NCBI GenBank assembly: GCA_003194525.1
Contig: NBIV01000077.1
Span: 1 to 64,000, forward strand
Direction: 5' to 3'
Length of the DNA stretch: 64,000 bases
From: Gracilariopsis chorda
Taxonomy: Eukaryota > Rhodophyta > Florideophyceae > Gracilariales > Gracilariaceae
Below the pieces are notes generated by a model that was given only the letters and a program-made list of their open reading frames with translations, ran no database searches and was not told the origin of the DNA. Positions 21,464 to 31,600 of this stretch are shown in pieces. Within the stretch, counting starts at the first letter, position 1. Each line of letters begins with the position of its first letter. Made by a program: the position numbers and the translations under genes.

Positions 21464-22563
21464 GACGGGGGTGCACTGGGTAAGGCGAGACAACGACGGG
21501 CGTGAACAGGGGGAGGGAGAGGGAAGAGAGAAGAGGCGGCGGGCGGGGCGTAGAACGGGTAGGGGGGTGAAGGTGCAGTGTTATAGAAGCGTAAATTAGG
21601 TGTGCAAGAGGGTAGCGGGGGGGGGGGGCGGGGGCGGGGGCGGCACGAATTGAGGGGGGGCGTAGGGTTTGTGAGCGTCCGGAGATGCGATGGGGTGAGG
21701 GTAAACGTTTATTGGAGATCGAGGTTGACGATGGCTGACTGCTGCGCGAATCAAGGGCTGACACGTTGTGGGGGATGAAAGTTGGCAGGCAGTGGCGGAT
21801 GCTCATTGGCTGCTGGGCGGCGGATTTGATATCGCACTCTGTCCGCGTTGGTGTAGCGGACAGAGTGCGATATCAAATGGTGAGAGGTTGAAAAAGGGTT
21901 ATTTTTGTTATGTCTCCCTAAGGTAACCACCGGTGATAAATTTCACCCAAACTCTGCACTATGTCACCCCTTAATCCAAACTCCCCCAAGCTTTTCGCCC
22001 TAGTTTCTTCATCTCGATTTGGCGTCACCCGGTTATACCTCTACGATTCCTCGCATCACCATGCAGATATTTCAAGAACGATTTGTCACCAGTCGAGGCG
22101 TCTAATTCTGCAAGCAGTCACCCCTGGTAGTCAGCAAAAATGAGCTACGAGCAGCACCGTCCTAGAAGGACGAAGTGCCCCTAGGAGGGCGGATAGCCAG
22201 CGTGTCAGACACTTGGGAACGGTGGCAAAACAAAAGCGCAAGAAACAGCGCAGATGAGCTGTGGGGGCGAGCGGGTGCCGATCGCTGCGACTGCTTACCC
22301 TTTTAGCAAAACTGTATCAATCGTATTGCACGTGGCGTTCGAACGGCTCAAAAACTGCATTTGTGATGCAATTCCACACATGATAACATCTACTTACTGT
22401 GCAGTGTCAGAGCCAAAATTTCTCGCAGCAACGGTGCCTCCGTTCCCTAAAAACCCCAAACTCCTCCCCCAACCTTTTCTCACGGGCAGCAGCCCCACGC
22501 TCGCCCCGGACGTCAGCGGCCCACAACACACTTGCGCCCTCATCCGCCCGGCTAGCGCGAAGC
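21464..22563. other. Intergenic region with G-rich run and long hairpin
   Basis: 1.1 kb between the divergent HAT-protein and clathrin light chain genes. It contains a run of mostly G near 21617-21645, the 23-bp inverted repeat described separately and no supported gene. The G-rich strand is the template side of the HAT gene promoter, so G-quadruplex formation is conceivable. Confidence 0.5.
21824..21878. repeat. Perfect 23-bp inverted repeat with 9-nt loop
   Basis: Arms 21824-21846 and 21856-21878 are exact reverse complements (starting ATTTGATATCGCACTCTGTC), with loop GTTGGTGTA. An RNA from either strand would fold to an uninterrupted 23-bp hairpin. No coding frame overlaps. Confidence 0.92.
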
Positions 22564-23215
22564 ATGGACGAAGGTAAGCCACACCCGCACCGACCGCTAC
22601 AAGCCGTTGCGAAAAGCGTTTCGACAGCACAGTTCTGACACACAGCGCACAAAAAAAAAAAAAGACTTCTTCAGGGACTACCCGCCCGTTGCTGGCGGCG
22701 AACAAACCGCGCCCGCCACTGGCGACGCTGCAGATGCACCGTCGCCCGATCCGCTACAGCCGTTCGTTCTAGGCGCACCAGACGATCAACTGCACGAGCA
22801 CGCGGACGGAATACCGCTTCCGCCCACAGCCGGCGGCCCGCCTCCCGCCGAGCACGAGCAACCCGAATGCGCCGCCGTCTCCGAATGGCGCGTTCAGTTC
22901 GCGCGCACGCTGGAGCACAAAATGACGGAGGAGAAGCGAATCAAGGCAGAGCGCGCCGAACAGGCTGTCAACACTCTACACAGCATGCACGCCAGCTGGG
23001 AGAAGAAAAAGCTAAACGCGGAGGAGCAAAACCGAACAAGCGAACGCGACTTTATTATGAACAGAGATGGCGTCATTTCTAGAATGAGCAAGAAGGGAGA
23101 CGCGCCGAACTGGGACGTGGTGCCGCAACTTGTCGACATGACGGGCAGGTACAAGGAAGGCGCGCGCGATACAAGTCGAATGAGACAGGTTTTGTTGCGC
23201 ATGAAGAGTACGTAG
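22564..23215 (+). CDS. Clathrin light chain
   Basis: Two exons, 22564-22573 (ATG GAC GAA G) and 22665-23215, give 186 aa starting MDEDFFRDYPP. The unspliced frame has no usable ATG before the middle of the protein, and only the acceptor at 22664 restores the frame with the 10-nt exon. Acidic/Pro-rich N-terminus; residues about 85-150 form a charged helix typical of the heavy-chain-binding coiled coil (EWRVQFARTLEHKMTEEKR). The C-terminus has the family ending: NWDVVPQLVDM, a spacer, then DTSRMRQVLLRMKST, parallel to W-x-x-V-x-x-L-x-D ... D-x-S-R-x-R-x-V-L in animals and yeast. The protein stabilises clathrin triskelia on vesicles from the trans-Golgi and plasma membrane. Confidence 0.85.
22574..22664 (+). 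other. 91-bp intron after a 10-nt first coding exon
   Basis: Donor GAAG|GTAAGC is strong. The acceptor is AAAAAAAAAG|ACTTC, preceded by a run of about 13 A instead of pyrimidines, which is unusual. The alternative acceptor CTTCAG|GG, eight bases further on, gives the wrong frame. Confidence 0.7.
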
Positions 23216-23544
23216 CTGAGCATTTCCTTTTTGTGTACTGCGAGCACAACGGGCGGTTCCACTCGCGAGCAAGGCGAGTTACAGCACAATTGCACGCTTG
23301 GCGCCGCAGCAATGGCGCCACAAATGAAGCGCGGCCTCACGCACCAACAGTAAAACGCCATGTGGCGTCCCGTTCATTACGGACACCTGCCCGCAAAACC
23401 GAATCGCAAACAACGCCCCCAAGCGCAAACCCCCAGCACCTCCGCCACCCACCACGCCACCCCCACGCGCCTCTCGGCGCAGCCGAGACCAGCCCACCGC
23501 CCTCCCCCCCCCCTCCGGCCCCGACCTCCGCGCGCAGCGCCGCC

Positions 23545-24650
23545 ATGCAGCCGCCGACGCCGCGCGCCCTTCCCTCCCCCTCTCCCCCCCCCCCCCCACT
23601 CCCCCCCCATCCGCCTTCCCCGAGCCCCTCAACGCAGACCCCCCCGTCGACGAGGCGCAGCTTCGTCGCGCCGCTGCCTCAGGCGTTCCCCCCCCTTTGC
23701 GTCCCCGCGTTTGGAACTTGCTGCTCGGTATTTGCGACTTTCACACCCCGTTAGACCCCGCCTTTCATCAAACCGCCCATCGTCAATACGACGCCATCTC
23801 CGCCGCCGTCAACGGACATGACCAGGACCTGCTTCCCTCCCGCATTCGCCGCGTCTTGAAGCGCTCCAGAGCAGTGTATCAACCCGTCGCAACGCACCAT
23901 GCGCGTCCCCAGCCCCACGGTTCTTCCAGTGGCGACAGTTTGGACGGTGACACTAATCCACACAATTACCCCGATGCACCGCTTCCTTCTACCCCGCTCT
24001 CGTCCACCTTATCCGCTTCACATCCGTCAACCCCCTATCCAAAGGCTTCTCACCGTCCCGCAGCCCACCGCGTTGAGCGTACCGTCCAATCCACTTTCGC
24101 GCGCGTCATAACTTCCTACCTGCACACTACAAACGGCACCGTAGACTTTCACGATGATATGGTTTATCTTTGCGCCCCGTTCATAGAAGTAATGCCTACT
24201 GAAGCAGATGCATTTCACGCCTTTTGCGCCCTCATGCAATCCCACTCGCATATGTATACGGACGACGGTTTAAAACACGCTGTAGCCGATTTCAACCTCA
24301 TTTTCCGTACCGTCGTCCCGCGCCTCTACGAAAAGTTTGTGCTTGAAGAGGTGAACATAAATCATTTTGTTCGCAAGTGGTTACGTGGATTACTCGTTCA
24401 TCAACTTCCACGAGCCTCTTTACTTCGTCTGTGGGACTCGTACTTTGCCAACTGGAATTCGTATGCGCTTACTTTGCATCCTTACGTCTGTATTGTCGTC
24501 ATCAAACTTCTGGAGCCCGAACTGGAAGAGTGTGAAGACTCGGAACGTATTCTTGCTCTGCTGTCCAAACTACCGCCCATTGATACTCACTATGTTGTGG
24601 CGCATGCGCTTGTTGAGAGAGAGCATCTTCGTGAGATGGGCGTCGTTTGA
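23545..24650 (+). CDS. TBC-domain (Rab-GAP fold) protein, frame broken at a poly-C run
   Basis: The TBC frame is open to a stop at 24648-24650 and starts its domain with the hallmark PLRPRVWNLLLGI, preceded by VDEAQLRRAAASGVPPP. That frame has no ATG upstream. An ATG at 23545 in the neighbouring frame reads into a Pro stretch over C runs at 23584-23597 and 23601-23608; a one-base length difference there would join it to the TBC frame. The domain carries a long Ser/Pro-rich insertion (about 23890-24070), then continues with FHAFCALM, FVRKWLRGLLVHQLP and LRLWDSYFANW, as in TBC proteins. The catalytic Arg (I-x-x-D-x-x-R) and Gln (YxQG) fingers are not visible; the second site reads VDFHDDM. It may therefore bind Rabs without GAP activity. 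The boundaries of the N-terminus are uncertain. Confidence 0.7.
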
Positions 24651-25354
24651 GTCTTTCTCTTCATGTACACGCGTGTTTGCTAACCACACCTTGTTTCGTT
24701 ATTATCGGTTCTTTTCTTAACCCCCCAGTCTTCCATACCCACAAACTGCAATACACTATAATACAATCTACAAAAGGGTATCTATCCATCTACCCGTGTC
24801 TATGTTTTGCCCCGCTTCCCCCTCTTTAGCTTCCCTTGTCAACTTTGGACAACGCAACTTCGACTCCAACTTCCGCAAAGAAAAAAAAGCTAAAAAGCAT
24901 TAACGACGCACATTTCGTGCATCACATCGACACTCTCATCGGGTGATGCACGCCTCGTCTTTTTGTGCTTGACCCAAAACAGATCGCCTTTGGGTCCTCT
25001 TTACACGTAGCCTTCTACCCTTAGTACCGCATTCTTGTCGTTCAGTGTCTTGGTAGCAAGCATTTATTGTCCCAAAACACCCCAACAAACCCTCACCAAC
25101 GCTCACTCTGTCCGCGCTCAACGCGCAAGTGCATCTCTTGCTCGCCGATCTCCAGATCACACACTTCTGTGCTACCATATGCTAACATGTTGTCCATGTT
25201 TTCAACCTTTTTAACATGCGCTACCCAGTAACAAGCGTTCTCAAACTCTTTCAACACACCCACCCACACACACACACAAGAACAAGAACAAGAACAACAG
25301 CACACGCACATGAACACACACATATGCGTGCACACACAGGTAAGTGGCTCTAGT
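24651..25354. other. Interval between convergent TBC and NAC-alpha genes
   Basis: 700 bp of 3' flanks. It holds a perfect 10-bp hairpin (24916-24925 with 24943-24952) and an AC-rich microsatellite at about 25262-25338. No gene was seen. Confidence 0.5.
25262..25338. repeat. AC/AACAAG-rich microsatellite
   Basis: (CA)n followed by three AAGAAC-like units and more CA/CACACG words, within the 3' flank of the NAC-alpha gene. Confidence 0.8.
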
Positions 25355-26002
25355 TTAGTTCATTGTTAGACCCATAATGGCATCCACAACATCCTTGTTA
25401 CTCTTCTTAAGCGCTTTGACAGCTTTAGCCCGCGAAACATCGGCTTGCGACATAACCAGTTCAATGTCCTTCGCCTCCAAGTCACTTTCATCCAAATCCT
25501 CCTCTTCCTCCTCCTCCTCCACTGCAGCTTCCTCAGTATCGGGGGCAGCAGAGACCATAGGATTCATATCCGGAATCCTAAACTGTTCAACCGCCCGATT
25601 CTGCGCCACAGCCGACAAGTCCTCAATCTTGGCTTCGCCAAAGATGATGTACGTGTCCGACTGCGGCGATTTGTACACCTCCGGCTTGGAAATGACAAAC
25701 AGGTAGTTCTTGTTCTTCTTGACGGTGACGCGCGTTACGCCAGACACGGACTTGAGCCCGAGTTTTTGAAGCGCTTTTCGGCTCTTCTTTTCTGCACGCG
25801 AGTGCTTGACCTCTCCCTCCTCGTTACCGTCGGGTTGGATGGAGGCAGCGGCGGGGATGGCGGACGGATCGAACATGGCCGGCTGCGCGGCTGGAGTGTC
25901 CGCGGAGATGAGGTCAGGGGTATCATCGGCGTCTTCCACTTCCTCGGTGACGACGGTTTCGGACGGCTTGTCCTCCATGACGACTTCCTTCACATCGGTC
26001 AT
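25355..26002 (-). CDS. Nascent polypeptide-associated complex subunit alpha
   Basis: 215 aa from ATG 26002, complete and intronless. Residues 1-75 are acidic and disordered. Residues about 78-140 form the NAC domain (SRAEKKSRKALQKLGLKSV, then VTRVTVKKNKNYLFVISKPEVYKS and YIIFGEAKIEDLS, all near-invariant in the family). An acidic stretch with an E run separates it from a C-terminal UBA domain (DIELVMSQADVSRAKAVKAL ... DVVDAIMGL). NAC alpha/beta heterodimers bind ribosomes at the tunnel exit and shield emerging chains. The beta partner is not in this window. Identification is firm. Confidence 0.97.
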   Translation of the reverse strand: MTDVKEVVMEDKPSETVVTEEVEDADDTPDLISADTPAAQPAMFDPSAIPAAASIQPDGNEEGEVKHSRAEKKSRKALQKLGLKSVSGVTRVTVKKNKNYLFVISKPEVYKSPQSDTYIIFGEAKIEDLSAVAQNRAVEQFRIPDMNPMVSAAPDTEEAAVEEEEEEEDLDESDLEAKDIELVMSQADVSRAKAVKALKKSNKDVVDAIMGLTMN

Positions 26003-26481
26003 TTTGAGCGGGGTTTTGGGCGGGGGCGCTTTCGACGACGGAGATAGTCTGGATCGCGCGCCGAGGTTGTTTGGGGGTATCTACGATGGTTTAGGACGCC
26101 GACGATCAGCGTCGCTACAACTCTCGGATCAAAATGTTCCAACAGCGCGTGATCAGCTCTGCAGAATAGCTCTACGCCATCTCTCTATTCGATTTCACCT
26201 TTTTGCTTCGTTTTCGAATTTTTGCAATGCTTCCCGAAGCTTTGACGCTGTTGCGGTGGCGCACATTCCCTCTCCACCGTCGACCGAAACTCCGCCAAGC
26301 CCTCATCCACAAAAACCGCGCAAGCTTTGCGCATCACCAAGAACATTTGAACACCTTCTACACCATTTCCATTCAAGTCAGCTGTTCAGCATTCAATTCT
26401 CAACTGCCCACTGCCCTTCATCCAAGAAGAATCGGTCGAGCGTTTTGAATGAGCAAAGCATAACCTCCCCTGCAATCCAAC

Positions 26482-27333
26482 ATGACAAAAGTGCCAGATC
26501 ACGATCGCCCGGTGCCGTCAGAGACCGACTTTGAAGTCCGCGACGTCGTGCTTGCTTTCCATAACAACTTGCTCTACGAGGCCACGATTCTTCAAGTCGA
26601 GAGCGTCCCACCTCACCGTCCGCACGCCTACCTCGTCCATTTTCAAGGTTGGACCAAGTCATGGGACGAGCGAGTGTCCTCTGACATGGTCTTCGAACAC
26701 AATGAAGATAATCTGAGGATTGCGCATCGGCTACTGGATGGTGCCAATAGAATGCGTCAGCAAGCCGCACAACCCGCTGAAAACGAAAGAGATAACAAGC
26801 CACCCCCAGAGAAACCAAACAACAACACCCCGTCCACTCCAGAACTCTTCCAGCTGCCGCCCGCTTTGCAACGTCAGTTGGTGGATGAATGGGACACCGT
26901 CACGAGAGAAAGTCGACTCGTCCGACTCCCGCGAACACCAACAGTGCAAGACGTTTTACATAAATGGGTGGCGAGTCGACGCCAATCCGCAGACAAGGCC
27001 ACCCGAGAAGTGGCAGAGGGGCTACAAATCTACTTTGACGCCTCACTTCCAATGATTTTGCTTTACCGTTTTGAAAGACTTCAATACAGAACGCAAGTCG
27101 AGAACTCAGACAGGCCACCCAGCGCCATGTACGGCCCAGAGCACTTACTCAGATTATTACTTAAGCTTCCTTTCATCTTGGAGGACGGCCCTATCGAGAA
27201 GGAAAAACTGCAAGTTATCGCCGAGAAGGCGAATGAACTGGGCAAGTACCTGCAAAAACACGGCAAAGCGCTGTTTCTTTCGGAGTATGATCCGGCGCCG
27301 GCTGCTTATGTCCAAGCCGCTACCAAAGCGTGA
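26482..27333 (+). CDS. MRG15/Eaf3-like chromatin protein (MORF4-related)
   Basis: 283 aa, single exon, from ATG 26482. Residues about 17-80 form a tudor-knot chromodomain (VRDVVLAFHNNLLYEATILQV ... YLVHFQGWTKSWDERVSSDMVFEHNEDN); the aromatic H-F-x-G-W-x-x-x-W-D-E-W/R core is kept. A Pro/Asn-rich linker is followed by the MRG domain from about 120 to 278 (LPPALQRQLVDEWDTVTRESRLVRLPR, PMILLYRFERLQY, GPEHLLRLLLKLPFIL, FLSEYDPAPAAYVQA). Family members join NuA4-type acetyltransferase and Rpd3S-type deacetylase complexes and read methylated H3K36. It starts 479 bp from the divergent NAC-alpha start. Identification is firm at family level. Confidence 0.93.
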   Translation: MTKVPDHDRPVPSETDFEVRDVVLAFHNNLLYEATILQVESVPPHRPHAYLVHFQGWTKSWDERVSSDMVFEHNEDNLRIAHRLLDGANRMRQQAAQPAENERDNKPPPEKPNNNTPSTPELFQLPPALQRQLVDEWDTVTRESRLVRLPRTPTVQDVLHKWVASRRQSADKATREVAEGLQIYFDASLPMILLYRFERLQYRTQVENSDRPPSAMYGPEHLLRLLLKLPFILEDGPIEKEKLQVIAEKANELGKYLQKHGKALFLSEYDPAPAAYVQAATKA

Positions 27334-27520
27334 TTGTCAGTAGTCGCCTCTTTTCGCGTACACATGTATCATCTGAGATGCACGGGTAGCTATGCAAAGC
27401 TGCTGGTTATACTCTCATGGTGAAGCTCTGCGTTTCTGGGGCGTGCGTAACATCTAAGGGTAGAACGCGGCAAACAAGAGGCAGTCATCTGATACATATA
27501 TGAATACAACAAGCTCACGT

Positions 27521-28552
27521 CTATTCGGCCTTGGATGCGACTTGGAGCGGCTTGCCGGAGCGCAACAAGGATCGAAAATGGTTCGATTCAGACCATCTAT
27601 TAAGCTCTCGTGCACGCAAAATCGGTAAGGGGTGTGTAGCCGACGTTGTAATTGATTGTCGCAAGAAACTGCCCATCCGTGACTTTGAGGCTTCGTCAAA
27701 CTGTTCCGCTTGTGCCAAAAACTCGTCCAGATCCATCTCATCGGAATACTTTGACACGCCGCCGGTGAGTTTCATGAGCGCGGACATTGCAATTTTCTTG
27801 TCCTGCATGACTAGCAACATCGCTCTATCACAGGTTAATTCCGCGGCACGTTGCCATGCCATTAACTGTCTGTTAAGTAGTTCGTAAACAACGTTACCAA
27901 GCGTACTACCGAGTGTGGATGAAGAGAGTAGCACTAGTAGATTGGCCATTGTAACCCATACGCCATGCTCGCTCTTCAAATGTCCTAGTTCGTGTGCTAG
28001 CACCGCTTGCAGTTCTTGAGGGGTGACTAGCTCTATAAGCGAAGAATGCACCACAATAAAGGGTTGATTGCCTTGAACGGCTAGTGTGTATGCATTTGGA
28101 ACCGGGTTTTGACGCACGTACAACTGGGGTACCGGCACGTCTAGAACCTCGCACGCCTCTTTGAGCATAGAATGCATGGACGGATACTGCTTTTCTGTGA
28201 CCCTCACACCTGTGGATATGTTTTCGAAAAACAGCATCTGCTCTGCTGTCCGAAGCATTGAGCGAAGCACCCACTCGAGACCGAAGAGAGATTGAAGCAT
28301 TCTTGTTGCGCGTATGTCAACGGGATGTCGAAATTGATCTGGGCGAAGAGATGGAAACCGTACGCGGGATGACAGTGTGTTCGTTGACGGGTTTGTTGTT
28401 GGTGTTGACGAATTACTTGTTACTGGAGTTGAGGTTGCGAGAATGGTTGATCGTTTGTGAGGGGTGAAGGGCGAAGTTATACCACGATGTGTAATACGCG
28501 CTGAAGTGAATAGCGAGTTTCTGGGTAGAGCGATGGGTGTTATGAATGCCAT
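27521..28552 (-). CDS. Plastid-type M48 metallopeptidase
   Basis: 343 aa from ATG 28552 (MAFITPIALPRN). The first 65 residues are Ser/Thr/Arg-rich with few acids, as expected of a plastid transit peptide. The peptidase domain carries the zinc site HELGH at about residue 187 (LAHELGHLKSEHG) and a downstream acidic ligand in AAELTCDRAMLL, matching the M48 E-x-x-x-D pattern. VPVPQLYVRQNPVPNAYTLAVQGNQPFIVVHSSLIEL is the family pre-site segment. Weak hydrophobic stretches follow HELGH (NLLVLLSSSTLGSTLGNVV), consistent with membrane association. Plant homologues act in plastid membrane-protein turnover; substrates are unknown here. OMA1-type mitochondrial protease is less likely given the N-terminus. 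Confidence 0.87.
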   Translation of the reverse strand: MAFITPIALPRNSLFTSARITHRGITSPFTPHKRSTILATSTPVTSNSSTPTTNPSTNTLSSRVRFPSLRPDQFRHPVDIRATRMLQSLFGLEWVLRSMLRTAEQMLFFENISTGVRVTEKQYPSMHSMLKEACEVLDVPVPQLYVRQNPVPNAYTLAVQGNQPFIVVHSSLIELVTPQELQAVLAHELGHLKSEHGVWVTMANLLVLLSSSTLGSTLGNVVYELLNRQLMAWQRAAELTCDRAMLLVMQDKKIAMSALMKLTGGVSKYSDEMDLDEFLAQAEQFDEASKSRMGSFLRQSITTSATHPLPILRARELNRWSESNHFRSLLRSGKPLQVASKAE

Positions 28553-29257
28553 GGTATGTTGATTCGAAGCTGCTATCCGCTCCGTCGTGTTGCTTATGCA
28601 GAAAGTGGTACAGCGGCACGAGTTTCGTCACCGTTGTTGGGCTCGTTTCTGTACAAGTTTGAAATGGATGCAGAGACAAGATGAAGGCTGGTAAAGGAGA
28701 AAGAGAAGCAGTTTTATGCTAGACGAGGTACTCCGAAGTCTTTCACTTCAAATAGTACGTGCGATTTGCGGTCCGGGTGGCGGAGTTATCCACTTTCGCT
28801 CCAGGCGTTGCATTTTCCTTTTTGGTATTGCGGAGAACATGGAAGTGGCCAAATAGATCATAGAATCAAAAAAATAAGTTGCATATGACCAGATAGCCTT
28901 CCATTCGGCCATTCACCGTCACGAAAGCAAATCATCTGCAACCGTATCAAGAGAGACAGCCAATGGAGCGAAAATCTGAACAACAAATATCTCAAAGATG
29001 ATCTGAATAGTCAACAAACTTTGTCGGGTGCTTTACCAGATTCTTTCGTATGGGGGTCCACCAAAAAGCGAAAGGCAAGTTTGGCACGACCGGAATAATA
29101 TCAGCGGCGCTGATTCAGCGCATGCCTTGTTCAAGCACGTCAATGAATAATTTGTTTTAAAGATGTTCATGGTTGTAAGGAAGCGTAATTCCGACTTCGA
29201 CGTACTGTACTAACTCTCTAGCTAGCTAGTAAGCTAATCTCCGCTCCGAAAGTTAAG

Positions 29258-29276
29258 TCTCTCTCTCTCTCTCTCT
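29258..29276. repeat. (CT)n microsatellite
   Basis: Nineteen bases of alternating T and C. On the - strand it is a polypurine (GA) run just downstream of the coding-like fragment at 29514-29835, so it might once have been a PPT. Confidence 0.8.
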
Positions 29277-29513
29277 GTTTACGAACGAGTAACATCAATT
29301 CTATGTTAGCCCGGGGGTTTGCTAAGGACCCCTACAACCTATAACGCGTTCTTCGTACGATAGCTATTAGCTACAACCCGGAGTCGTGCTACACACACTG
29401 GGTTACTACTATACTAAGAATGCATTAGGTGTCTAGGCGTGTTCAACCGCAGAATCGTTTCGTTTCCGAGGACTGTTGCCTTCTTCATTCCACCATTTCA
29501 TTCAACCTCTAGA

Positions 29514-29835
29514 GGTCCTCGGGTAAGGGGCACACCACGACAAGGCGATTCGCCTGTACCACGTTGGCCGCCAAGAAACCATTGACGACATCCTTTCCGC
29601 CCAATCCTCATTTCAGCGGCAAGATCGGGGGTAAGAACCGGCGCGTAACCTGCTGCGGCGTCTGATCCAAGTGTAGATCCTCCGAGAAAACCCTGGAAAA
29701 AACCCCGGTCCAGAGGCTCCTTTGGAGCTCTTCCTTCGAGGGAAAAATTCAGGGAAACAGCGGCTGGATCTTCTTCCGGTAGCGGGCCCGTGACCGACTG
29801 CGTACGTGCAGTTACGCGGGTGACTTTTCAAGACT
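29514..29835 (-). pseudogene. Coding-like fragment, possibly retroelement-derived
   Basis: Between a stop near 29835 and a stop near 29514 one - frame is open for about 105 codons without a start. It reads in balanced, protein-like composition (GPLPEEDPAAVSLNF, then FFQGFLGGSTLGSD, then RKGCRQWFLGGQRGTGES). I do not recognise the family. A decayed gag or pol piece is a guess based on its TE-rich surroundings and the GA-rich run downstream. Confidence 0.25.
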
Positions 29836-30900
29836 ATTCACCCAGGTCCGCGAGGGCAACTGGCAAGCTGACCGGTTGCTTGGGCGAGTTTAACGACCTC
29901 CCGGGTCACAAAGTTAAGTCCTTAAGGCAAACTCAGTTGCTCATCTGTTTTGCTTCCTCATGATTCTCTAAGATAGAAGCGCAAAACGCAAGTTTTCAAG
30001 ATAAGAACCACGAACCGTTCCCAGTGCAAGTTTTCGCGTGCAATCTCTTTGATGGATGTTCAGCAAGGGACAAGGCCAAGAACTTATCTTGGTAGGTACC
30101 TTTGATACTAGAATGCTAACATTTTGGTACATGTCCGTGAGTGTGTTGTTCGCAATGGATGTACAAAAGGGTTAAATAGTTAGCGTTGGTACTAGAGGAA
30201 CTCACTGCTTGCATCATGCACCATGCTGGATCGGAGTTTCGTAAACAGTTAAGCTTTGCATTGTCCCCTCAATAGCGAGCCTGGGAAGATTTCAGCTTCC
30301 AAAAGGTGGTCGCAAGACGGCGCTTCCCCCAACAGGGAGATCGAGGGCTGGAGAGTCGGCGCTCCAGCCGGCTGTGCCCACCTCTCTTCCTCTGCAACAA
30401 GGCAGAGCTCGTCTTCATGACCCCGGGGAAGATCATTCCATTCGTCACTCTGTTTTCGGCGTGAACTGTAGAGGATGCGTAAATATTGTTTGTGCCGTTT
30501 GTGCGACAAGTCCTTGATGGTCTGCAGCCTAAGAGTTCAACAACGACTGAGAAGCTGTGCAAAGTTGAGGGTTTCGAGATCGGCTCTGGTTTTTTGCGAG
30601 GCGCAATCCGGAATGGTTACTACACTGAACTGAATGTCTTCCGTTTTAGATTGTTTTCAGGCATTCGGTTTATCCCGACCACCTCACTGTTATCTGCTTC
30701 ACACACTAAGTCGAAGGTTATGCTCATGCATGTTATTAGATAACTGATCTAACAAGCTTTGTCCTTTGAAACGTGGCTCATGTTACTCGCCCCGTCTCTC
30801 TTCGCCGCGATGTCGTTCTACTGCAACATATAAGATCAAGGTGTCCAACATTGCCTCCAATTATGCTGCGTCCTAGAGCTCAGAGACATCATTCCCTATT

Positions 30901-31137
30901 ATGAAGGGAGTACATCCAGTGGGTTCCTATCTGAATAAGAAAGTAGTGCGTTGTGAGTGTGGCACAGCAGTCAAGAAAGAGGTGGATCACGTTCTGTTCC
31001 GCTGTCCGCGGACTAACGGAACCCGTCGCAATGAACTCCCCGCGGCTAGAGAAAGAGAAGACGAATCGCTTTTAGAAATGATTAGAAAATGGCCATCAAA
31101 GTTTTTGGCCTTCTTCAAGAGAGGGAACTACCTGTAA
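30901..31137 (+). pseudogene. C-terminus of a LINE (non-LTR retrotransposon) ORF2
   Basis: 78 codons ending in TAA carry the C-terminal zinc-binding pattern of non-LTR reverse transcriptase proteins: CECG, a short spacer, then EVDHVLFRCPRTNGTRRNEL (C-x-C ... H-x(4)-C with a following R-x-x-L). The rest of ORF2 was not found upstream in any frame, so this is a 5'-truncated insertion, the usual fate of LINEs. The family (for example Jockey- or I-like) cannot be decided from this segment. Confidence 0.65.
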
Positions 31138-31205
31138 TTAGATAGATCTCCTGTCGCTTCGAAATCAGGAGCGACGGACCATACTAAAGAAGAAGAAGAA
31201 GGGAG
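31138..31205 (+). repeat. LINE 3' tail with stem/pseudoknot potential and GAA run
   Basis: After the ORF2 stop, CTCCTG (31148-31153) can pair with CAGGAG (31166-31171), and GTCGC (31153-31157) with GCGAC (31171-31175), an interleaved pseudoknot-like order. It ends in GGACCATACTAAAGAAGAAG and a GAA run. A similar hairpin plus tail occurs at 42243-42306. Confidence 0.5.
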
Positions 31206-31600
31206 GGCGTAGGAGTATGAGGTTCTATACCGCACTGAAGGTGCCGTGGGTTTTGCTGCTTATGTACATGCATGCCACTCAAAATGGTTGCTACCTGAAT
31301 ACAAAAGAAGCAGCAGCCAGTACAGGAATGAAAGCGTTAACAAGAAAGAACTTTCGTCAATTGAGCATAACACCCTCAGACTCAAAACTGGCGGAAAGCT
31401 TGTCTTGTTGGGCGAAACCAGACATTCCTAGCACCCTGGGTATCGATGCAAGGTCAACACATGAGGGTTGTCGAGGGTGATGGTATGTTGAATGCTTAGT
31501 CTACATGATATCTCACTAATATTTCCGCGTATTCTGGTTCACGTCGAAAGATGTTCGCCTCTAATGTTCAAAACAGGCGGTATTGACTTTAGGCCACGAT

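Larger units (their letters stand above)
28553..30900. other. Transposon-derived interval
   Basis: 2.3 kb without host genes. It contains a CT microsatellite (29258-29276), a retroelement-like - frame (29514-29835) and mixed debris leading into a LINE fragment at 30901. Confidence 0.5.

Noticed and set aside
21617-21645. Telomeric or origin-type G-rich repeat
   Set aside because: The G runs are irregular and not tandem copies of a telomere unit; treated as a simple G-rich tract.
25445-26534. + frames overlapping NAC alpha
   Set aside because: Antisense shadows of a firmly identified gene.
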